Assembly (NCBI GenBank): GCA_022837365.1 | Contig: JALHHV010000104.1 | Coordinates: 8,813-14,433, forward strand | Length of the DNA stretch: 5,621 bases | Source: Desulfovibrio sp. | GTDB taxonomy: Bacteria > Desulfobacterota > Desulfovibrionia > Desulfovibrionales > Desulfovibrionaceae | Reading direction: 5' to 3' | Shown: positions 1 through 4,443 of the stretch, piece by piece | Position numbering within the stretch: position 1 is the stretch's first letter | Layout of the letters: every line of letters begins with the position of its first letter | The notes under the pieces: generated by a model | Told to the model about the DNA's origin: nothing | Databases searched by the model: none | Seen by the model: the letters and a program-made list of their open reading frames with translations, nothing else | Position numbers and translations under genes: made by a program

Positions 1-974
1 GACAGCGCGCACCCGGCCGCCCCGCCCAGCAGCGACAGGGCCAGCGCCTCGCCCGTCACCAGCAGGGCCACGTACCCCCCGCCGAAGCCCAGCGCCTTCA
101 GGGTGGCGAATTCGCCCATGCGCTCGCGCGCGGACATGGCCATGGTGTTGGCCGCCACCGCCATGATGATCACGATGACGATGCCCGACACCAGCCGGAT
201 GGCCACGATGATGGCCTCGGTCATGGAGATGAACCCCATCTGGAAGGCCTGTTCCGTCTCGGTCAGGGTTTCGGCCAGCGAATTGCGGAACCGCGCGTCC
301 ACGTCGTTGGCCACGCGGGCGGCGTTCTCGGGCCGGTCCACGCCCACCAGGTAGAAGCCCACGTGGTCGGCGCGGCCGGGATTTTCGGTCTTCATGCGCT
401 CGTTGACGTAGTCCCAGTGGAAGAAGGCCTGCGTCTCGTCGGTGTTGGGGTAGCGCCCGGTGTAGATGGCCCGCACCGTCACGCTCCAGTCGCCGGGGTA
501 GATGGTGCCCTTGAGGGGCACGGTGTCGCCCAATTTCCAGCCAAAGCGCCGGGCCAGCCTGTCGCCCACGGCCATGCCCTTGCGGTCGCGCAGCAGGGCG
601 GCCTTCTGGTCGTCGGGGATGACGTATTCCGGGTACAGGTCCAGGTAGCTGCGCACGTCCACGGTGAAGTTGGCGAAAAGATTCTTCTCGTCCACGTAGT
701 ACGCGCCGAACCAGTTGCCCCACGAAAGGTAGGTCACCCCTTCCACGGCGCGGATCTTGCCTGCGTAGGCCATGGGCAGCGGAAACACCAGCGAGATGGC
801 GTTGCGGGTGACCAGCCGGTTGGCGGCCGAGGCGGAAACCCCCACGTACCAGGCTTCCACCGTGGTGCGCAAAAGGCCGAAGGCCATGATGGAAACGGCG
901 ATGCCCAGCACCGTCAGCGCGTTGCGCAGCGGGTGCCGGGCCAGGTTGCGCAGCACGAACCTAAGCGTGAGCAT
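1..974 (-). CDS. ABC transporter permease, FtsX/MacB-like (C-terminus outside the window)
   Basis: Integral inner-membrane subunit of an ABC exporter. The frame reads open from ATG at 974 to the left edge: 324 codons, no stop. It starts MLTLRFVLRNLARHPLRNAL, then a first membrane helix at about residues 18-35. A periplasmic domain of about 215 residues follows (includes WGNWFGAYYVDE and RRFGWKLGDTVPLKG, as in MacB periplasmic core domains). A second helix lies at about 253-280, then the cytoplasmic stretch SARERMGEFATLKALGFGGG, typical of FtsX-family permeases, and the start of a third helix at the edge. Family members are usually near 380-400 residues with four helices, so roughly the last helix and a half is missing here. 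The ATG lies inside the ATPase gene (14-nt overlap) with only a weak purine stretch upstream, which suggests translational coupling. The ATPase is not fused, so this is not MacB proper; the arrangement resembles DevC or LolC/E-type permeases. The family call is firm; the substrate is unknown. Confidence 0.9.
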   Translation of the reverse strand, partial: MLTLRFVLRNLARHPLRNALTVLGIAVSIMAFGLLRTTVEAWYVGVSASAANRLVTRNAISLVFPLPMAYAGKIRAVEGVTYLSWGNWFGAYYVDEKNLFANFTVDVRSYLDLYPEYVIPDDQKAALLRDRKGMAVGDRLARRFGWKLGDTVPLKGTIYPGDWSVTVRAIYTGRYPNTDETQAFFHWDYVNERMKTENPGRADHVGFYLVGVDRPENAARVANDVDARFRNSLAETLTETEQAFQMGFISMTEAIIVAIRLVSGIVIVIIMAVAANTMAMSARERMGEFATLKALGFGGGYVALLVTGEALALSLLGGAAGCAL

Positions 975-1698
975 CGGCCAGTTCGCCCTTTTCCAGCAGC
1001 AGCAGGCGGCCCGCCCGTTCCGCCGCGCGCGGGTCGTGGGTGACCATGATGATGGTCTTGCCCATGGTGCGGTTCAGCCCGTCCATGAGGTCCAGGATTT
1101 CCCCGGCGGACACGCGGTCCAGGTCGCCGGTGGGCTCGTCGGCCACCAGGATGTCCGGGTCGGCCACCAGGGCGCGGGCGATGGCGGTGCGCTGCTGCTG
1201 CCCGCCGGAAAGCTGGCCGGGGTAGTGGTCCAGGCGGTCGGACAGGCCCACCATGTCCAGCGCGGTGCGCGCCCGGTCGCGCCGTTCGCGTCCGGACAGG
1301 GGCGTGAGCAGCAGCGGCAGTTCCACGTTCTCCTGCGCGTTCAGCACCGGGATGAGGTTGTAGAACTGGAAGATGAACCCCACGCTGCGGCTGCGCCAGC
1401 GGGCCAGGTCCGCGTCGTCCAGGGTGGTGATGTCCGTGCCGCCCACGAAGATGGACCCCGCGTCCACCCGGTCGATGCCCGCGATGAGGTTGAGCAGCGT
1501 GGACTTGCCGGAGCCGGACGGCCCCATGAGCGCCAGGAATTCGCCGGGGGCCACGGCCATGTTCACGCTGGTCAGCACCGGCACCACCTGCGCGCCGCGC
1601 CGGTAGGCCTTGGACACCCCCTCGAGCCGGATGGGCGGGCTGGCCGTGCGGGGCGGGGCGGGACGGGGAGAAGCGGCGGAATCCGGCGCGCCGCTCAT
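961..1698 (-). CDS. ABC transporter ATP-binding protein, MacB/LolD class
   Basis: Cytoplasmic ATPase that powers the FtsX-like permease encoded next to it. The 245 residues contain every core motif: Walker A GPSGSGKST (59-67), Q-loop Gln111 in FIFQFYNLIPVLNAQENV, signature LSGGQQQR (163-170), Walker B ILVADE (183-188), D-loop GDLD (191-194) and H-loop His221 in VTHDP. The FQFYNLIPVLNAQENVELPLLL segment is characteristic of the MacB/LolD/FtsE subfamily, whose members act as mechanical drivers of periplasmic or envelope processes rather than as classical pore transporters (family knowledge). The first 20 or so residues are a Pro/Ala-rich extension before the usual start of the fold (PPIRLEGVSKAY). 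The start is chosen because its ATG overlaps the adaptor stop as ATGA. The gene ends 14 nt inside the permease gene. It appears intact and functional. LolD is an alternative name, but the adaptor next door argues for an exporter of MacAB/DevBCA type. Confidence 0.95.
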   Translation of the reverse strand: MSGAPDSAASPRPAPPRTASPPIRLEGVSKAYRRGAQVVPVLTSVNMAVAPGEFLALMGPSGSGKSTLLNLIAGIDRVDAGSIFVGGTDITTLDDADLARWRSRSVGFIFQFYNLIPVLNAQENVELPLLLTPLSGRERRDRARTALDMVGLSDRLDHYPGQLSGGQQQRTAIARALVADPDILVADEPTGDLDRVSAGEILDLMDGLNRTMGKTIIMVTHDPRAAERAGRLLLLEKGELADAHA

Positions 1699-2981
1699 GG
1701 CTGCATCCGCACGCGGTCGCCGTCGGCCAGGTCGGCGGGCGGGTTGGCCACCACCCGTTCGCCCTCGGCCGGGCCGGACAGCAGTTCCACGGCGTCGCCA
1801 AGGGCCATGCCGGTGCGCACGGGGGTACGTTGCGCCCTGCCCTCGCGTACCACGAACACGGCGCGGGCCTCGCCCTCTCCGCGCACGGCGGTGGCGGGCA
1901 CGGCCGGACGGGCGCGGCGCTCATCCTCGGAAGGCACGCGGTCCAGAAAGGCCACGCGGGCGCTCATTTCCGGCAGCACGCGCGGGTCCAGCGCGTCGAA
2001 GGCCACCTTGACCATGACCGAGGCCTTGCTGCGGTCGGCCGTGGGCACGATGATGTGCACCCGGCCGGGAAAGCGCTCGTCCGGCAGGGCGTCCAGGGCG
2101 ATTTCGCAGGGCGCGCCGGGCTTCACCCGGCCCACGCTGGATTCGCCGACGTCCGTTTCCACCAGCAGCGAGCCCATGTCGGCGATGGTCACCACGCTGG
2201 CCTTGGCGTTGGCCGCCGCGCCCAGCGGGGTGATGATGTCGCCCACGTCGGCGTTCTTGGTCAGCACCACGGCATCGAACGGCGCGCGGATGAAGGAGTA
2301 TTCCAGCTGCGTCTCCGCCTCGCGCCGGGCGGCGGTGGCGGCGGCCAGCCCGTCGCGGGCGGCGCGGGCGGCAGCATCGGCCGTGAGGGCGCGGGTTTCG
2401 GCGGTGTCCAGATCGGCACGGGAGATCACGTTTTCCGCCAGCAGCCTGCGCATGCGGGCGTGGTTGCGGTTGGCGTCCGTCAGTTCGGCGGCGGCGCGGT
2501 CGATGTCGGCCCGCGCGGCGCGCTCGTTGGCCAGCGCGCGATCCAGGACGGCACGGGCGTCGTCGCTTTCCAGCCGGGCCAGCACCTGCCCGGCGGTCAC
2601 CCGGCTGCCTTCCTCCACCCCCAGCCATTCCAGGCGCGAGGTGATCTTGGACGCCACCGACGCCTTGCGCTGCGCGGTGACGTAGCCGCTGGAAACCAGC
2701 GTAGTCATGGACTGGGTGGGATACGTCCGGGCCACCACGGCAAGGCGCACCTCGCGCTCCGCCGGGAACAGCAGCCACGCGGCCACCCCAGCGCAGATCA
2801 CCGCAACCACGGCCAGCAGCCAGAGCCAGCGCCGCCGGGGAGAACGCCGGGGCGACTGCCAGCCGGTCTTGTCGATGGACAGCCTGCCGAGATCGGACTG
2901 TGCGGTTCCACCCGGCGCGACGCCGCCGGAAACCGAGTCCTCGCCGGAACGGGACGAAGAAATGGAGGAGGACGATGACAT
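1695..2981 (-). CDS. Periplasmic adaptor (membrane fusion protein), HlyD/MacA family
   Basis: Links an inner-membrane ABC transporter to an outer-membrane channel. The 428 residues show, in order: a Ser-rich cytoplasmic tail (1-45), a basic stretch RRSPRRR, one membrane helix (about 53-72), a first lipoyl half (about 96-140, GYVTAQRKASVASKITSRLEWLGVEEG in part), a long Ala/Arg-rich alpha-hairpin (about 141-226), a second lipoyl half (227-265, FIRAPFDAVVL), a beta-barrel (266-348) and a membrane-proximal domain (about 355-428, PATAVRGEGEARAVFVVREG). At the hairpin turn, R176, L180 and S187 form the R-x3-L-x6-S motif used by AcrA/MacA-type adaptors to dock on TolC. No Cys lipobox is seen, so it is anchored by its helix. 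ATG 2981 is the only ATG/GTG/TTG between an in-frame stop at 2997-2999 and the helix, although no good Shine-Dalgarno precedes it. First gene of the operon; its stop overlaps the ATPase start. Confidence 0.93.
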   Translation of the reverse strand: MSSSSSISSSRSGEDSVSGGVAPGGTAQSDLGRLSIDKTGWQSPRRSPRRRWLWLLAVVAVICAGVAAWLLFPAEREVRLAVVARTYPTQSMTTLVSSGYVTAQRKASVASKITSRLEWLGVEEGSRVTAGQVLARLESDDARAVLDRALANERAARADIDRAAAELTDANRNHARMRRLLAENVISRADLDTAETRALTADAAARAARDGLAAATAARREAETQLEYSFIRAPFDAVVLTKNADVGDIITPLGAAANAKASVVTIADMGSLLVETDVGESSVGRVKPGAPCEIALDALPDERFPGRVHIIVPTADRSKASVMVKVAFDALDPRVLPEMSARVAFLDRVPSEDERRARPAVPATAVRGEGEARAVFVVREGRAQRTPVRTGMALGDAVELLSGPAEGERVVANPPADLADGDRVRMQP

Positions 2982-3062
2982 GTGGGCTCGCGGGCATCAC
3001 GGTTCATGAAGGGGGGGCAGCCCCGGCGCAACGGCCGTCCAGCGTGCTGCGGGGGCATCGGC

Positions 3063-3090
3063 ACCATACCAGAACGTGCCCCGCGTGCAA
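3063..3090 (-). promoter_or_regulatory. Candidate sigma70-like promoter for the export operon
   Basis: On the minus strand TTGCAC (3090-3085) is followed after 16 nt by TATGGT (3068-3063). The -10 matches TATAAT at four of six positions and the -35 at three of six. Transcription would begin near 3056, leaving a leader of about 75 nt before the adaptor ATG. Plausible by position, weak by sequence. If the tiny ORF at 3099-3158 is translated, the operon must also have a promoter further upstream. Confidence 0.3.
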
Positions 3091-3098
3091 CCGCATAG

Positions 3099-3158
3099 TC
3101 AGCTTCGCGTGCGCCTGCGTTTCACCGCTTGCCGTTTTCGCCCTTCCATGATGCACAT
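3099..3158 (-). CDS. Possible 19-residue basic leader peptide upstream of the export operon
   Basis: Reads MCIMEGRKRQAVKRRRTRS then TGA. Its ATG at 3158-3156 is preceded by GGAGG (3169-3165) with a 6-nt spacer, the best-placed strong Shine-Dalgarno sequence I found in the intergenic region and better than that of the adaptor. Eight or nine of the 19 residues are Arg or Lys. It ends about 117 nt before the adaptor start and on the same strand, the layout of a regulatory leader peptide. No function is recognised and no attenuator-like terminator with a U-tract follows it. It could be a chance ORF: short ORFs are common, and only the ribosome-binding site and position favour it. Confidence 0.3.
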   Translation of the reverse strand: MCIMEGRKRQAVKRRRTRS

Positions 3159-3251
3159 GGCATTCCTCCATTACTGTTCCGCAGGGCATCGCGCATGCTG
3201 TTGCATGGTATGCCGCAAAAAATGAGGCGCCACTTCACGGGAGAGTTGCAG

Positions 3252-3296
3252 ATGAAAATTTCTCTGATACTTGACCGAAAAAGGGAAAAGGGATAG
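3252..3296 (+). CDS. Possible 14-residue leader peptide upstream of the zinc-ribbon gene
   Basis: Reads MKISLILDRKREKG then TAG. GGGAG at 3239-3243 lies 8 nt before the ATG, and the first codons are A/T-rich (ATG AAA ATT TCT), as is usual for efficiently initiated genes. A further ATG (3302) begins 5 nt after its stop and opens a 55-codon frame (3302-3469) that overlaps the start of the zinc-ribbon gene in another frame. The peptide could be a leader, the remnant of a truncated gene, or chance. A promoter candidate at 3271 lies within it, so both cannot easily be the main signal for the downstream gene. Confidence 0.25.
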   Translation: MKISLILDRKREKG

Positions 3297-3299
3297 CAC
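3271..3299 (+). promoter_or_regulatory. Candidate sigma70-like promoter for the zinc-ribbon gene
   Basis: TTGACC at 3271-3276 matches the -35 consensus at five of six positions. Possible -10 elements are GATAGC (3292-3297, 15-nt spacer) or TAGCAC (3294-3299, 17-nt spacer), each only three of six. The spacer is A-rich, unlike surrounding DNA. Transcription would start near 3305, giving a leader of about 120 nt that contains the two hairpins at 3318-3334 and 3355-3373. Confidence 0.3.
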
Positions 3300-3317
3300 A
3301 CATGACACTCCGGTTCA

Positions 3318-3334
3318 GCATGCGCGCGGCATGC
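3318..3334 (+). repeat. Short inverted repeat GCATGC-GCGCG-GCATGC flanked by direct repeats
   Basis: Two copies of the self-complementary GCATGC (3318-3323 and 3329-3334) are separated by GCGCG and can form a 6-bp stem. A 7-nt direct repeat CCGGTTC lies on each side (3310-3316 and 3334-3340). It could be an operator or a leader hairpin. In GC-rich DNA such a repeat can also arise by chance. Confidence 0.3.
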
Positions 3335-3354
3335 CGGTTCGTACGGCATCGCCC

Positions 3355-3373
3355 TACCCGCCCGATACGGGTA
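3355..3373 (+). repeat. Inverted repeat TACCCG/CGGGTA in the leader of the zinc-ribbon gene
   Basis: TACCCG (3355-3360) and CGGGTA (3368-3373) form a 6-bp stem with a 7-nt loop. The loop itself begins with CCCG (3361-3364), which can instead pair with CGGG (3368-3371) around an ATA loop, so two exclusive short hairpins share the same 3' arm. No U-tract follows, so it is not a terminator. An operator or a structural leader element is possible. Confidence 0.3.
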
Positions 3374-3426
3374 ACGGACCATGCGCCACCCGGACGACAC
3401 GACCAACGAACAGCACAGGTTTGCAC

Positions 3427-3660
3427 ATGCCCAGCTTCGAAGCAGACACCCTTACCCTGCACAAGATAAACGTCGCTCCCATGTTTCGCTGTACGCGCTG
3501 CCACTTCGGCCCCCCGGACACCTCGTGGGCGGGCCAGAAGAACGGCGAGCACCGCCGGGTGCTCATCTGCCGCTCGTGCGGCGCGCGGGCCGTTGCCACC
3601 TTCCGCGTGGCGGCGGACAACTCGCGCTGGGAAATCCTGTCCGTGGAAGACATGGAATAG
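3427..3660 (+). CDS. Small zinc-ribbon protein of unknown function
   Basis: A 77-residue hypothetical protein with two CxxC knuckles: C22-T-R-C25 and C48-R-S-C51, separated by a 22-residue loop containing WAGQKNGEHRR. This is the spacing of a treble-clef or zinc-ribbon fold, so it probably binds one zinc ion. A beta-rich tail (ATFRVAADNSRWEILSVEDME) follows. There is no signal peptide or membrane segment, so it is likely cytoplasmic. ATG 3427 is chosen because AGG (3417-3419) sits 7 nt upstream and the compact domain begins just after. The frame is open upstream to at least 3271, and ATG 3331 or TTG 3271 would add a low-complexity Arg/Thr/Pro-rich leader that does not look like protein. It is divergent from the export operon and convergent with the phosphatase gene, with 42 bp between. 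Whether it regulates either neighbour cannot be told. Confidence 0.75.
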   Translation: MPSFEADTLTLHKINVAPMFRCTRCHFGPPDTSWAGQKNGEHRRVLICRSCGARAVATFRVAADNSRWEILSVEDME

Positions 3661-3702
3661 GAAGGCGGCGCATCGCAGGAACGCACCCCGCCCATGGGGG
3701 CC

Positions 3703-4443
3703 TCAGGGTTGCCAGTCCGGCGAGACCACGCCCCAGCCCGTTTCGTGGCGGCGCAGGCGCACGCATTGCAGGTGGCGTACCGGCAGTGTGAGCAGTTCGT
3801 TCCGGCCGATGTGGCCCAGTGCGCACAGTACGGAACGGATCAGTCCGGCGTGGCTCACGGCCAGCACCAAGGGGGCGTGGACGTAATCAGCGACGCCGCC
3901 CGCCAGGCACGGCCTCCCTGCGTCGCATCCCCCTTCCCCCTCCCCCTCTCCCGCGCAGTCCCGCCACATGGCGGACAGCGCCCGCAAGCCGCGCGCGGCC
4001 ACGTCGGCGCAGCATTCCCCACCCGGCGGGCGAAAGGTCCAGGGTTCGCGGCCGCGCCGGGCGTAGGCGTCCGGCCGGGTTTCCCGCACCTGGGCCTGGG
4101 CCAGCCCTTCCCATTCCCCCAGGTCCATTTCCGCGAGGTCGGCCAGGACGGTGACCGGAATGCCCGATGCGCCCGCAGTGCCCGGCAGACCGGCGCGGCC
4201 ATCGTTGCCGTCCGTGCCGTCATCCTGCCCCAGCATGAGCCGGGCCGTCTCCCGCGCCCGGGCCAGCGGCGAGGCGTAGGCCCGCGCCACAGCCAGCCCG
4301 GCCAGACGCGGCCGCCATGCAGCGGCCTGTTCCCGGCCCTCTCCGGATAGCGGCACTTCGGTGCGCCCGATGTACCGGCGCGGGCCGTCGCCCATGTCCG
4401 TGGCCGCGTGGCGAAACAGCAGGATGTCCGGCATGGCGGTCAT
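3703..4443 (-). CDS. Histidine phosphatase family protein (PhoE/CobC type)
   Basis: A phosphoglycerate-mutase-like phosphatase that acts through a phosphohistidine intermediate. The 246 residues show the RHAATD active-site motif (R11, nucleophile H12), GRTEVPLSGEGREQA (26-40), SPLARARETA (58-67, second catalytic Arg probably R62), LAEMDLGEWEG (103-113, acid E105), FRPPGGEC (137-144) and VSHAGLIRS (196-204, second catalytic His198). This layout matches the alpha-ribazole phosphatase/PhoE group, which cleaves small phosphate esters; the substrate here is not determined. Two low-complexity insertions stand out: a Gly/Asp/Ala stretch (about 73-96) and GEGEGEGG (165-172). The start at ATG 4443 overlaps the stop of the upstream gene as ATGA; ATG 4434, three codons in, is also possible. 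The gene is the last of its unit, with no clear terminator before the convergent zinc-ribbon gene. Confidence 0.9.
   Translation of the reverse strand: MTAMPDILLFRHAATDMGDGPRRYIGRTEVPLSGEGREQAAAWRPRLAGLAVARAYASPLARARETARLMLGQDDGTDGNDGRAGLPGTAGASGIPVTVLADLAEMDLGEWEGLAQAQVRETRPDAYARRGREPWTFRPPGGECCADVAARGLRALSAMWRDCAGEGEGEGGCDAGRPCLAGGVADYVHAPLVLAVSHAGLIRSVLCALGHIGRNELLTLPVRHLQCVRLRRHETGWGVVSPDWQP
3929..3952 (-). other. G-quadruplex-capable purine tract inside the phosphatase gene
   Basis: On the minus (coding) strand, read from 3952 to 3929, there is GGG, then AGA, GGGGG, A, GGGGG, AA, GGGGG. That is four G-runs of three to five with loops of 3, 1 and 2 nt, which meets the usual G3+N1-7 definition of an intramolecular G-quadruplex. 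It encodes the low-complexity GEGEGEGG stretch of the protein and would also be present in the mRNA. Confidence 0.6.

Larger units (their letters stand above)
2982..3426. other. Divergent intergenic region between the export operon and a small zinc-ribbon gene
   Basis: About 445 bases without a conventional gene. The part from about 3180 to 3300 is visibly richer in A/T than anything else in the window and probably holds regulatory sequence for both directions. It contains weak promoter candidates on each strand, three GCATGC palindromes (3193, 3318, 3329), a TACCCG/CGGGTA inverted repeat, and very small ORFs with ribosome-binding sites, listed separately. A run of seven G (3011-3017) followed by CAG and CCCC can form a short hairpin in the 5' leader of the adaptor mRNA. 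No tRNA, riboswitch consensus or insertion sequence end was recognised. Confidence 0.7.

Noticed and set aside
914..1924. A 336-codon minus-strand frame over the ATPase gene
   Set aside because: It is out of frame with the motif-bearing ATPase and gives an Arg/Pro/His-rich product.
772..2685. A 637-codon open frame on the plus strand
   Set aside because: It runs antisense to the ATPase and adaptor genes, which have complete family motifs. Its translation is Ser/Ala/Arg-rich with no domain, as expected from the G/C third-position bias of the true genes.
1830..2978. A 382-codon plus-strand frame rich in Gly, His and Gln
   Set aside because: Fully antisense to the adaptor gene. Its composition is a shadow of the Ala/Arg codons of the adaptor and it shows no recognisable fold.
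3004..3189. A 61-codon minus-strand frame whose sequence includes MEECHVHHGRAK
   Set aside because: The good GGAGG in this area lies inside this frame and is spaced for the ATG at 3158 in another frame. No domain is visible.
3181..3260. Possible sigma54 (-24/-12) promoter from TGGC-like and TTGC-like elements on the minus strand
   Set aside because: The distance between the GG and GC dinucleotides is 13 nt where 10 is required, so the pattern fails.
3122..3406. A 94-codon minus-strand frame in the intergenic region
   Set aside because: No convincing ribosome-binding site, mixed composition without a domain, and it overlaps the likely promoter region of the zinc-ribbon gene.
3686..3700. CCCC-GCCCAT-GGGG element between the convergent genes as a bidirectional terminator
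   Set aside because: The stem is only about 4 bp and no T-tract follows on either strand, so an intrinsic terminator is not supported.
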